From Xanthomonas sp. 10-10 (GTDB taxonomy: Bacteria > Pseudomonadota > Gammaproteobacteria > Xanthomonadales > Xanthomonadaceae): a stretch of 64,000 nt of DNA. Within the stretch, counting starts at the first letter, position 1. The number at the start of each line of letters is the position of its first letter. A model generated the notes under the pieces. That model saw nothing but the letters and a program-made list of their open reading frames with translations, had not been told where the DNA came from and made no database searches. The position numbers and the translations under genes were made by a program. Positions 50,671-59,154 of the stretch are shown one piece after another. The DNA is taken from NCBI RefSeq assembly GCF_040182365.1, contig NZ_CP144460.1, positions 1,426,001-1,490,000 on the forward strand, written 5' to 3'.

Positions 50671-51973
50671 GCCACTGCGCTGGCAAGCGTGGTGGGTGGC
50701 GGTGCCCGCGCTGCTCGCACTGGCGGTGGTGCTGTGCGTGGGAGCGCCGGCACCCACCGAGGCCGCGCTGTTGCTCGCCTGCGTGCTCCTGCTCACCGCG
50801 GCGGTGATACGCCTGCGTCGGCGCCGTGATGGTCACCGCCAGCGCACGCTGGCCGGATTGCTGGACGCATTGCGCGAGGGCGACTACAGCGTGCGCGCCG
50901 TCTCGGTCGCCGGCCGCGATACCATGCTGTTTGCACGTTTCAATTTGCTCGCGCAGCGCTTGCAGGACGAGCAGCGCGACGTGCACGAAAGCCTGCAACT
51001 GTTGAGCAAGACCTTGGCAGCGCTGGACGGTGCGGTGTTCGCCTTCGAGCAGGACTGGCGCCTGCGCCTGATCAACCCGGCCGGCGAACGTTTGCTGGCA
51101 GCCACTGCCGACACACTGCTCGGTTGCTCTGCCGAGTCGCTTGGCCTGTCGGAGTTGTTCGCGGTGCCCTCCGGAAGCATCCACGTGCAGACATTTGCCG
51201 GCCAGCAAGGGCGCTGGCAAGTGGGGCACGCGGCCTTACGCAGCCGCAGCCAGGCCGGTCATCTGTTGGTGCTGCAGCCGATGGAGCGCGCATTGCGCGA
51301 TGAAGAGGCGCAGGCATTCCGGCGCTTGCTGCGTGTGCTCAGCCATGAGATCAACAATTCGTTGGCGCCGATCGGCTCGATCGCCGACACCCTGGCGCGC
51401 ATGGTGCCGCCGCCGGCAGCGGTGGTGGACGCGGAGCTGCACAACGATCTGCGCGGCGGGCTGGCGGTGATCGAACAGCGCAGCGTCGCGCTGCAACGCT
51501 TCCTTGGCGGCTATGTACGCCTGGCACGCCTGCCCCCACCGAGCGTGATGCCGATTGCATTGCAGCCCCTGTGCGCGCGCGTCCAACAGCTGCTCGACGA
51601 CCCACGGCTGTGCATCGACATCGCGCCTGCGCTGCAGGTGCAGGCCGATGCGGATCAGCTGGAACAGGTGCTGATCAATCTGGTGCGCAATGCGCTGGAA
51701 GCTGGTGGACAGGCACAGGTCTGGCTACGCGCGTGGCCCGGCGACACGGACGCCCGGATCGAGATCGTCGACGGTGGTGCCGGGCTACCGCCCAGCGACA
51801 ACCTGTTTGTGCCGTTCTTCACCACCAAGCCCGGTGGCTCCGGCATCGGGCTGGTGCTGTCGCGGCAGATCATCGAGGCGCAAGGCGGCAGTCTGAGTCT
51901 GCATGCACGTATCGATGCGCCTGGCACAGTGGCCGAAATTCGCGTGCCGCTGCATGCTTTGCGCGATGGATGA
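50660..51973 (+). CDS. Membrane sensor histidine kinase
   Basis: 437 residues from ATG 50660 (GTG 50651 also possible). Two N-terminal membrane segments (WVAVPALLALAVVLCVGA and AALLLACVLLLTAAVI) with almost no loop between them, so there is little periplasmic sensing domain. A short HAMP-like or PAS-like middle follows, then the H-box LSHEINNSLAPIGS with phospho-acceptor His229, N-box LVRNALEAGG, and ATP-lid GGSGIGLVLS. It overlaps the response-regulator gene by 11 bases and the PBP1C start by 8 bases. Kinase and regulator form one system. Confidence 0.9.
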   Translation: MSGKPLRWQAWWVAVPALLALAVVLCVGAPAPTEAALLLACVLLLTAAVIRLRRRRDGHRQRTLAGLLDALREGDYSVRAVSVAGRDTMLFARFNLLAQRLQDEQRDVHESLQLLSKTLAALDGAVFAFEQDWRLRLINPAGERLLAATADTLLGCSAESLGLSELFAVPSGSIHVQTFAGQQGRWQVGHAALRSRSQAGHLLVLQPMERALRDEEAQAFRRLLRVLSHEINNSLAPIGSIADTLARMVPPPAAVVDAELHNDLRGGLAVIEQRSVALQRFLGGYVRLARLPPPSVMPIALQPLCARVQQLLDDPRLCIDIAPALQVQADADQLEQVLINLVRNALEAGGQAQVWLRAWPGDTDARIEIVDGGAGLPPSDNLFVPFFTTKPGGSGIGLVLSRQIIEAQGGSLSLHARIDAPGTVAEIRVPLHALRDG

Positions 51974-54386
51974 TCGACGCACCGACACGATGAGCACCAC
52001 GACACAGGACAGTGTGGCCGGGCACAAGGCAGTGACGCCCAAACGCAGCCGCCGCTGGCGACAGTGGCTACGCTGGAGCGCGGCGGCCGTGCTGGCCACG
52101 TTGCTGGTGCTCGACCTGGCCTTCCCGCTGCCGCTCCCCAAATCGCGCGATACCTCGACGCTGGTGGTGGCGCGCGACGGCACGCCATTGCGCGCGTTCG
52201 CCGACCGCAATGGCGTGTGGCGCTATCCGGCCAGCCCGGACACGGTGTCGCCGTTGTATCTGCAAGCGTTGCTGAACTACGAAGACCGCTGGTTCTGGCG
52301 GCATCCCGGGGTCAACCCATGGGGTTTGTTGCGTGCCGGCGGGCAGTGGATGGGGCAGGGACGCATCGTCTCCGGCGGTTCGACTTTGACCATGCAGGTG
52401 GCCCGCATCCTGGACCCGCACACGCGCACGCCGTGGGGCAAGGTCAAGCAGCTACTGCGTGCGCTGCAGCTGGAAGCGCATCTGAGCAAGCGCCAGATTC
52501 TCACCCTGTATCTGGAGCGCGCACCTTACGGCGGCACCATCGAAGGCGTGGAGGCGGCCAGTTGGGCGTATCTGGGCAAGCCGGCTAAGGCGTTGTCGCA
52601 GGCCGAAGCGGCGTTGCTGGCGGTGCTGCCGCAATCGCCCAGCCGGTTGCGCCCGGACCGTCACCCGGAAGCGGCGCAGCATGCGCGCGACAAGGTGCTC
52701 GACCGCATGATGGAGCTGGGCGTGTGGTCGCGCGCGCAGGTGGACGATGCCCGCATCGAGCCGGTGGTCACGCGCTCGCTCAAGCCGCCGCTGCATGCCG
52801 CGCTGCTGGCGCAGCGTCTGCATAGCGCCCAACCGCATGCCGCGCGCATCGTGACCACGCTGGATGTGGAGCTGCAGCGCACGCTGGAAGAACGCGTGGC
52901 CACGTATTTTTCGCAATTGCCCGAGCGCACCTCGGCCGCCTTGCTGGTGGTCGACAACGCCAGCATGGAAGCGCGAGCGTATGTCGGCTCGGCCAGCTTC
53001 GGCGATCGCAAGCGCCTCGGTCATGTGGACATGGTGCAGGCCTGGCGCTCGCCCGGCTCCACCCTCAAGCCGTTCCTGTACGGCATGGCGCTGGACGATG
53101 GCCTGATCCATTCGGAAAGCCTGCTGGTGGATGCGCCGCAAAGCTTCGGCAACTACCGGCCCGGCAACTTCGATGCGGCCTTCAACGGGCCGGTGGGTGC
53201 GGCCACCGCACTGCGGCTGTCGTTGAATGTGCCGGCGGTGGATCTGCTCGATCGCATCGGCCCGGCACGCTTTGCCGCACGGCTGTCCAATGCCGGCATC
53301 GCGCTGCACTTCCCGCGTGGCAGCACGCCGTCGCTGGCGTTGATCCTGGGCGGCACCGGCGCGCAGTTGCAGGAACTGGTGGGCGCGTTCGCGTCGCTCA
53401 ATCGTGGCGGTATCGCCGGACGCGTGCGCTACACGCCGGACGATGCCCGGATCGACCGACGGCTGATGTCGCCAGGTGCGGCCTGGATCGTGCGCGAGAT
53501 CTTGCAGAGCAATCCGCGCCCCGGCTACGGCAGCGGCACCTTCGACACCGCCGCGCGCCCAGGTGTGGCCTGGAAGACCGGCACCAGTTATGGCTACCGC
53601 GATGCCTGGGCGATCGGCGGCACGCGGCGTTATACCGTCGGCGTCTGGGTGGGCCGCCCGGATGGCACGCCCTTGCCGGGCCAGTACGGTGCGGTGACCG
53701 CATTGCCGTTGATGTTCGAAGTCATCGATGCATTGCCGCGTAACGCCGGCGACAGTGCGCCGCTGCCGATGCCGGCCACGGTGCAGGCGAGGGAGATCTG
53801 CTGGCCCCTCGGTGGCGCGCTGGAGCGGACGCCGCCGGAACTGTGCGCACGCCGCGCCGAGGCCTACGCACTGGACGGCGCGTTGCCGCCCACCTTCGCC
53901 GAACGCGACGCGCGCCTGTGGCAAAGCGGGCGGTTGCAGTTCGAAGTGGACGCGCGCAGCGGCCAGCGCCTGTCGCAAGAGTGCACGCAGCCGCACGTAC
54001 GCACGTCCCGTGCATTGGCGCGCTGGCCGGCGCTGCTATCGCCCTGGCTCAGTGCGGCAGAACGCACGGCCGCACAGTTGCCGCCACTGGCAGCGGACTG
54101 CCTGCCGGACGGGCGCATGACCGGCGGCGGCGTGCTGCGCATCGACGGGCTGAGCGACCGCGCCACGTTGGCCCGCGCAAACGACACCGCACGCCCGGTA
54201 CGCCTGCAGTTGCGCGCGCTCGGTAGCGAGGCGCGTATCGACTGGCTGTTGGACGGTCGCTGGATTGCCCAGACCGACGGACGCCAGGGATTTCAGCGCG
54301 ACTTTGCCGAAGTGGGCGCGCACACGCTCACAGCCATGGCCAGCGACGGCGCCTGGACGCAGGTGCGGTTCCGCGTCTTGCGCTGA
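51966..54386 (+). CDS. pbpC: Penicillin-binding protein 1C
   Basis: Bifunctional peptidoglycan synthase of the PBP1C type, 806 residues. One membrane helix is near residue 45. The glycosyltransferase domain has the catalytic Glu106 (NYEDRWFWRHPG) and VSGGSTLTMQVARI. The transpeptidase domain has S365-T-L-K368 (RSPGSTLKPF), SLN at 419-421 and K537-T-G (WKTGTSYGYRD). The last ~90 residues form the C-terminal BiPBP_C domain. In many bacteria it sits beside the alpha-2-macroglobulin gene; here the two are separated. Its start overlaps the histidine kinase gene, so it is translationally coupled to a two-component system, an unusual arrangement. Confidence 0.96.
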   Translation: MDDRRTDTMSTTTQDSVAGHKAVTPKRSRRWRQWLRWSAAAVLATLLVLDLAFPLPLPKSRDTSTLVVARDGTPLRAFADRNGVWRYPASPDTVSPLYLQALLNYEDRWFWRHPGVNPWGLLRAGGQWMGQGRIVSGGSTLTMQVARILDPHTRTPWGKVKQLLRALQLEAHLSKRQILTLYLERAPYGGTIEGVEAASWAYLGKPAKALSQAEAALLAVLPQSPSRLRPDRHPEAAQHARDKVLDRMMELGVWSRAQVDDARIEPVVTRSLKPPLHAALLAQRLHSAQPHAARIVTTLDVELQRTLEERVATYFSQLPERTSAALLVVDNASMEARAYVGSASFGDRKRLGHVDMVQAWRSPGSTLKPFLYGMALDDGLIHSESLLVDAPQSFGNYRPGNFDAAFNGPVGAATALRLSLNVPAVDLLDRIGPARFAARLSNAGIALHFPRGSTPSLALILGGTGAQLQELVGAFASLNRGGIAGRVRYTPDDARIDRRLMSPGAAWIVREILQSNPRPGYGSGTFDTAARPGVAWKTGTSYGYRDAWAIGGTRRYTVGVWVGRPDGTPLPGQYGAVTALPLMFEVIDALPRNAGDSAPLPMPATVQAREICWPLGGALERTPPELCARRAEAYALDGALPPTFAERDARLWQSGRLQFEVDARSGQRLSQECTQPHVRTSRALARWPALLSPWLSAAERTAAQLPPLAADCLPDGRMTGGGVLRIDGLSDRATLARANDTARPVRLQLRALGSEARIDWLLDGRWIAQTDGRQGFQRDFAEVGAHTLTAMASDGAWTQVRFRVLR

Positions 54387-54838
54387 GTGGGGAAGTCGCC
54401 GCGCACGTTGGGGCTTAGCTGGGCGCAATTGGGCGTTATCGGTAAGGCTTCGTCGCGCCCGGGTGCGCTCCTACGGTGGACAGGGTTGTGCTGCCGCCCT
54501 CACCTGCCATCAGATACGAGCAGGGCGCTCAATGGCATCGTCTTCAATGCGGTATCCATATCGGCGTTGTACGGCCAGGCAGGCCAGCAGACGCTCACCG
54601 CGATGGCGATCGGCAGGTGTGAACAGAGCGACCTGCACGTAGGAGCGCACCTGGGCGCGATGGGGCGTTATCGGTAAGGCTTCGTCGCGCCCGGGTGCGC
54701 TCCTACGGTGTGGGTATGGGATGGTTGTGGCCGCCGTCCACACAAGCCGCCAAGAAAACAGGGCGCCAATGGCGCCCTGTTTTCTTGCATCTTCAACCGC
54801 GTCGTCGCATCGGCGCGATCGGCACCGATGCAACACAC
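54387..54838. repeat. Intergenic repeats (REP family B), with terminator
   Basis: 452 bases with no gene. It contains two copies of a second REP type ending GCGCTCCTAC. A degenerate copy is at 54419-54474 and a complete one at 54639-54706. A 48-base stretch (from GGGCGTTATCGGTAAGGC to CTCCTACGGTG) is identical in the two. The central bases differ from family A (GCGCACCTGGGCGCG replaces GCGCGCTTGCGCGC). No transposase is nearby. Confidence 0.85.
54752..54786 (-). terminator. Bidirectional intrinsic terminator
   Basis: 16-base stem AAGAAAACAGGGCGCC / GGCGCCCTGTTTTCTT with a 3-base loop. The T run works for the minus-strand bacterioferritin-like gene and for leftward or rightward transcripts. 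It lies 53 bases past that gene's stop. Confidence 0.9.
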
Positions 54839-55399
54839 TTACTCGCCGATCCAGCCTTCCAGCATGTCGGCAAATTCGTCGGCGTGCTCTTCTTCCTGGG
54901 CCAGGATGCTTTCCAGGATGCGCTTGGTGGTGGTGTCCTTGTCGCCGATGAAGTCGATCATCTCGCGATAGCTGTCGATGGCGATGCGCTCGGCGATCAG
55001 GTTCTCCTTGACCATGTCGCGCAGATCGGTGCCTTCCTTGTATTCGGCGTGCGAGCGCTTGGTGAGCGTGTCCGGATTGAGGTCCGGCTCGCCACCCAGC
55101 TGCACGATGCGCTCGGCCAGCTTGTGCGCGTGCGCCTGTTCCTGCTGCGCATGTTCCAGGAACTCGCCCTTGACCGCGTCGGCAAGCATGCCCTTGGCCA
55201 TGAAGTAGTGGCGGTAGTAGCGCAGCGTACACACGTACTCGGTCGCGAGCGCGGTGTTGAGCAGTTCGATCACCTTCTCGCGATCGGCGTGGTAACTCTC
55301 GGTGATGGCGCCGTCTTCGATGCTCTGGCGTGCGCGTGCGCGCAAGGTGGCGGTATCGGTGATACCGGCGGAGGTTTTGCTGGCTGGCTGATCAGACAT
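54839..55399 (-). CDS. bfr: Bacterioferritin-like diiron protein
   Basis: 186-residue helical ferritin-superfamily protein. Likely metal ligands are in ALATEYVCTLRYYRH (helix A), EHAQQEQAHAHKLAERI (helix B), ENLIAERIAIDSYREMI (helix C) and ILAQEEEHADEFADML (helix D), matching a carboxylate-bridged diiron site. It stores iron or detoxifies it. The first ~30 residues are a flexible, low-similarity extension. It is longer than typical bacterioferritin (about 155), so a Dps-like or related protein cannot be excluded. It is 42 bases upstream of the peroxiredoxin stop, same strand. Confidence 0.85.
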   Translation of the reverse strand: MSDQPASKTSAGITDTATLRARARQSIEDGAITESYHADREKVIELLNTALATEYVCTLRYYRHYFMAKGMLADAVKGEFLEHAQQEQAHAHKLAERIVQLGGEPDLNPDTLTKRSHAEYKEGTDLRDMVKENLIAERIAIDSYREMIDFIGDKDTTTKRILESILAQEEEHADEFADMLEGWIGE

Positions 55400-55441
55400 G
55401 GCTGGCCGTTTTCCTTCTGAGTGGACGGGGGAATCGCTCTT

Positions 55442-55924
55442 TCAATCTGGCAGATGCTGCAGCACGTAATCGGCCGCAGACACCTTGAACTCGCCGGGTT
55501 CTTCGACGAACAAGGCCTTGACCACGCCGTCGTCGGCATACAGCGCGTAGCGGCGCGAACGCAGGCCCATGCCCGAACCGCTCGCGTCGATTTCCAGGCC
55601 CAGCGCACGCACCAGTTCGGCGTTGCCGTCGGGCAACAGGTGCAGGCCATCGGGAATCAGCTGGCTGCGCCCCCAGGCCTGCATCACGAACGGGTCGTTG
55701 ACGGCGGTGCACAACACTTCGATCCCGCGTTTGCGGAACTCCTCGAAGTGCTCCACATACCCCGGCAGGTGCTTGGCCGAGCAGGTTGGCGTGAATGCGC
55801 CCGGCACGGCGAACAGCAGGACCTTGCGGCCGGCGAACAAGCTATGCGTGTCGACCGCTTCGATGCCTTCGCGCATGCGCTTGAGCACTACTTCGGGAAT
55901 GCTGTCACCAACGGCGATGGTCAT
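55442..55924 (-). CDS. Prx5-type peroxiredoxin
   Basis: Atypical peroxiredoxin of the Prx5 family, 160 residues from ATG 55924. The peroxidatic Cys48 is in PGAFTPTCSAKHLPGYV, the Prx5 signature. A second cysteine at residue 72 (EVLCTAVND) could form an intramolecular disulfide. The active-site Arg is in MGLRSRRYALYADDG. It reduces hydroperoxides with thiol donors. It lies just upstream of the bacterioferritin-like gene on the same strand, an oxidative-stress and iron pairing. Confidence 0.93.
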   Translation of the reverse strand: MTIAVGDSIPEVVLKRMREGIEAVDTHSLFAGRKVLLFAVPGAFTPTCSAKHLPGYVEHFEEFRKRGIEVLCTAVNDPFVMQAWGRSQLIPDGLHLLPDGNAELVRALGLEIDASGSGMGLRSRRYALYADDGVVKALFVEEPGEFKVSAADYVLQHLPD

Positions 55925-56086
55925 GGTGCTGGGCTCCTGTGGCTGAACGGATTCTAGAAAAGGGCAGGGGAAAAGCGCGTCAACGCGCTTGAAATCCGCA
56001 AGGCCACGCCTATCTGACGCACATGGCCGGCGCGGCGGTGCATGCCGCAGTCGCCGGCCCCTCACCCAACCTTTTGGAGGCTTGCA

Positions 56087-56563
56087 ATGAACATCGTTCG
56101 TTATCCCCAGTGGCCCACGCACGCCCTGCAAAACGAGATCAAGCACGTGTTCGATCGTTTCTTCGAACAGAACAGCGATAGCGACGAATCGGCCGTGGTC
56201 ACCGCCCAGTGGGTGCCGCGTGTGGACATCAAGGAAGAGCCCAACCACTTCGTACTGTATGCCGACCTGCCGGGCATCGACCCCAGCCAGATCGAGGTGC
56301 AGATGGACAAGGGCATCCTGTCGATCAAGGGCGAGCGCAACAGCGAGTCCAGCACCGAGACCGAGCGCTTCTCGCGCATCGAACGCCGCTACGGCAGTTT
56401 CCACCGCCGCTTCGCGCTGCCCGATAGCGCCGATGCCGACGGCATCACGGCGGCCGGTCATAACGGCGTGCTGGAAATCCGCATCCCCAAGCGCCCGGCA
56501 GCGACCCCGCGTCGTATTCAGGTGGGCAACGGGCACGACACCAGCGGCAGCACGGTGCAGTAA
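56087..56563 (+). CDS. Small heat-shock protein Hsp20
   Basis: 158-residue alpha-crystallin family chaperone. The conserved domain runs from about PRVDIKEEPNHFVLYADLPG (44-63) to NGVLEIRIPKR, with the dimer-forming VLEIRIPK motif. It starts at ATG 56087 after a strong TTTTGGAGG ribosome-binding site. It is followed by a J-protein gene, both probably heat- or stress-induced, and is diverging from the peroxiredoxin genes. A homologue in X. citri is a known heat-shock protein. Confidence 0.95.
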   Translation: MNIVRYPQWPTHALQNEIKHVFDRFFEQNSDSDESAVVTAQWVPRVDIKEEPNHFVLYADLPGIDPSQIEVQMDKGILSIKGERNSESSTETERFSRIERRYGSFHRRFALPDSADADGITAAGHNGVLEIRIPKRPAATPRRIQVGNGHDTSGSTVQ

Positions 56564-56960
56564 GCGCCAGCACGCGCAGCGGCGGCTGGTCAGGGCCAGG
56601 GCTTTGGGGTGTGCATGACACCCGGGCCCGGGTCGCCAGTTGCAGGCGCCCGGCAGCGCGGCGCGCTGCCGGGTACGTGCTGTCAGGCAATGGACCTGGA
56701 GCGGGGGCGCCGACTTCGCTCCCCGGCGACGGCCGCGCCGTAGAATAGGCGCGGTCGCCCGCCCGGCTGCGAAGAGATCGGCCAGCAACCCAGTTGCGTG
56801 ACCGCCCCGCGGGCGCGGTTGGTGTCTGGAATCGTCAGGTACGGCACGTATCTGACGATTCCCACCCCCGCGTCACGCATGGCCGTCCCAACCCGGTGTC
56901 TGCCTCTCGAACTGGCTCGTGGCCCTGGCTGCGGGCCGTTTTTTTTCCAGAGGTGAACAG
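56564..56960 (+). other. 397-base intergenic region with a long palindrome
   Basis: No gene supported. Contains an imperfect GC-rich part (56564-56760) and the palindrome at 56828-56862 described separately. It probably holds the promoter of the DnaJ-like gene. Confidence 0.6.
56828..56862. promoter_or_regulatory. 35-base palindrome before the DnaJ-like gene
   Basis: Perfect 11-base arms GGAATCGTCAG / CTGACGATTCC around a 13-base spacer, 99 bases before the DnaJ-like start. The arms do not match the CIRCE heat-shock element. It could be an operator or an RNA stem in the leader. It is not followed by a T run, so it is not a terminator. Confidence 0.55.
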
Positions 56961-57860
56961 ATGGAATTCAAGGATTACTACGCAACGCTGGGCGTTGAAC
57001 CCAGCGCAGGCGACGCGGAGATCAAGACCGCCTACCGTCGATTGGCGCGCAAGTACCACCCCGACGTCAGCAAGGAAGCCGGCGCCGAAGACAAGTTCAA
57101 GGCGATCAACGAAGCCTACGAGGCGCTGCGCGACCCGCAAAAGCGCAAGGCCTACGACCAGTTGAAGGCGCAGGGCTATCGTCCGGGCGACGAGTTCCAG
57201 GCACCGCCCAGCTACGGCGGCGGGCAGGGCTTCGACTATGAAGAAGTGTTCGGCAACGGTGGCGCCGGTGGCGGCTTCAGCGACTTTTTCGAAAGCCTGT
57301 TCGCCGGCCAGCGCGGCGGCCGTCCACGCGGACCCGGTGCCGGTCCTGGTGCAGGCGCCGGTCCGCAGGCGCGTGGCGATACCCGCGCCAAGCTGGCGGT
57401 ACCGCTGGAAGCGGTGCATTCCGGCGACAGCGTCCGCATCACCATCAACGGCAAGCAGCTGGACGTGCGCGTGCCCAAGGGCGTGCAGCCCGGCCAGGTG
57501 ATCCGCCTGAGCGGGCAGGGCAACGGCGGCGGCAATCTGCTGCTGGAAATCGAATATGCCGCGCACCCGCAGTTCGAGGTGGACGGGCGCAACATCCTCT
57601 ACACCCTGCAGGTCATGCCCTGGCAGGCGGCGCTGGGCACCACCATCAGCGTGCCCACCCTGGGCGGCTCGGTGGAGTTGAAGGTGCCCGCCGACTCGGA
57701 GGCCGGCCGCAAGCTGCGCCTGCGCGGCCGCGGTTTGCCGGGGACCACCCCGGGCGATCAGATCGTGGAGCTGGAAATCCTGGCTCCGGCGCCCACCGAC
57801 GACGCGCAGAAGAAGGCCTATCGCAACCTGGCCAAGGCCTTCGGCGAGACGGTGAGCTGA
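56961..57860 (+). CDS. cbpA: CbpA-like J-domain co-chaperone
   Basis: 299-residue J-protein. The J-domain (3-70) has the HPD motif (KYHPDVSKEAG). Next is a Gly-rich region with a GPGAGPGAGAG stretch, then the C-terminal DnaJ-C substrate-binding domain with VPLEAVHSGDSVRI and VRVPKGVQPGQVIRLSG. The zinc-finger repeats of DnaJ are absent, so it is the CbpA/DnaJ class B type. ATG 56961 lies just after a TTTTTTCCAGAGG stretch. It supports DnaK, with Hsp20 coded upstream on the same strand. Confidence 0.93.
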   Translation: MEFKDYYATLGVEPSAGDAEIKTAYRRLARKYHPDVSKEAGAEDKFKAINEAYEALRDPQKRKAYDQLKAQGYRPGDEFQAPPSYGGGQGFDYEEVFGNGGAGGGFSDFFESLFAGQRGGRPRGPGAGPGAGAGPQARGDTRAKLAVPLEAVHSGDSVRITINGKQLDVRVPKGVQPGQVIRLSGQGNGGGNLLLEIEYAAHPQFEVDGRNILYTLQVMPWQAALGTTISVPTLGGSVELKVPADSEAGRKLRLRGRGLPGTTPGDQIVELEILAPAPTDDAQKKAYRNLAKAFGETVS

Positions 57861-58292
57861 GCCGATCAAGGCAAGCCGGATGCGTCGCTTGCCATGCGGC
57901 AAAGCAGGCAGGTGCCCTCCTGGCGAAGGAGTCAGCCAGATCAACCCCTCTCCCGGCGGGAGAGGGGTTGGGGGGAGGGGACGTGGGCCGGTCGTACAGC
58001 CGTTGACGTCTCTCTGCGCATTCGCAGTGCGGCCGCACCCTCATCCTGCGCTGCGCGACGCCGGCTCCCCATGAGAAGGCAATCGGAATCGCCGTCCGGT
58101 GAGTCCTGCGTTGAATCCGGTGTGTGCCTTCCGACGTACTGGTTGCGGCGACTCGAAGAGACAGCGCGTCAGTCCATCGTGGATCGCGACACTCATCGGC
58201 CAGCAATCGCAAATCGCCAGGCAGTTGGCCAGGCCCAGCTACCGCAAGCGCAGCCTTGGCACTACACTCGCCGCGCACACTAGGGGAAACAC
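57861..58292 (+). other. 432-base intergenic region with terminator-like palindrome
   Basis: No gene supported. A perfect hairpin with arms AACCCCTCTCCC / GGGAGAGGGGTT lies at 57943-57969 and is followed by GGGGGGAGGGG, a known type of Xanthomonas intergenic repeat. It may stop the transcript from the DnaJ-like gene. Confidence 0.65.
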
Positions 58293-58679
58293 ATGGCACG
58301 CATCTTGATCGTCGACGACTCGCCGTCGCAGCTGCTGGGGATTCAGCGCATCGTCGAGAAGTTGGGACACGAAACCATCACCGCCACCGATGGCGCCGCC
58401 GGCGTGGAAGCGGCCAAGGAGTCGCTGCCGGATCTGGTGTTGATGGACGTGGTCATGCCCAACCTCAACGGCTTCCAGGCCACGCGCACGCTCAAGCGCG
58501 AGCCCACCACCCAGCACATCCCGGTGATCCTGGTGACCACCAAGGATCAGGACACCGACCGCATGTGGGGCATGCGCCAAGGTGCGCGCGCCTACATCAC
58601 CAAGCCGTTTTCCGAAGACGAACTGCTGGAAGTGATGGAACGGGTGTTCAACCAGAAGGACGAACCACCGAAGGCGTGA
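58293..58679 (+). CDS. pilH: PilH-like single-domain response regulator
   Basis: Receiver-only protein of 128 residues, with acidic pocket IVDDSP, phosphorylated Asp52 (LVLMDVVMPNLNG), conserved Thr-Thr and Lys (LVTTKDQ, YITKPFSEDE). Similarity of pattern to PilH/PilG chemotaxis-like receivers of the type IV pilus system is strong, though the rest of the pil-chp operon is not next door. It may be a separate gene of twitching motility. ATG 58293 follows GGGGAAACAC. Confidence 0.82.
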   Translation: MARILIVDDSPSQLLGIQRIVEKLGHETITATDGAAGVEAAKESLPDLVLMDVVMPNLNGFQATRTLKREPTTQHIPVILVTTKDQDTDRMWGMRQGARAYITKPFSEDELLEVMERVFNQKDEPPKA

Positions 58680-59154
58680 TCGCTGCCATTCCGCAGCGAC
58701 CGAGCTGAAAGTCTCCGACGGGCAGGCGATGGCGTCCGGCGTCATCGCCGCACCGAGTGGCAAGCGTCTGGATGCCAACGGCTACCGCCAACTGCCCACT
58801 GTGGGCTTGTCCGCGCCTGCCATGGGATGCGTTCGGTGCGGCGTGGTGCGTCGGCCACGGGTGGTGTGTTCGAGCAAACCTCCCGCCAGCGGAGCGGCCG
58901 GCTCCGCGCCTTCGCTGTTGGCGTTGTTCTCGCGCGTCGAGGGCTCCTGCCGAGCCATCACCTGCCGGCGCTACCTCGTCTCCAACCCGCTAACACCGGC
59001 CGACCCCTCGATTCACCCCGCCGGCTAAACCGTCGATGCACCAGGTGGGGCCTTTCAAAACGGCCGGTCTGCCCCATCTAGTAGAATCGGCGAATCAAAC
59101 AACACGGCGGCACTGCGGGACTGGCCCGCACAGCCCCTCGATCATGGAGCGTGC
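58680..59154 (+). other. 475-base intergenic region, nothing recognised
   Basis: No gene or repeat can be supported. A TAGAAT near 59080 could be the -10 of the hflK promoter. The stretch is GC-rich and no REP copy was found. Confidence 0.6.

Noticed and set aside
56828-56862. CIRCE heat-shock element
   Set aside because: Arms GGAATCGTCAG do not match the CIRCE arms TTAGCACTC, and the spacer is 13 rather than 9 bases.
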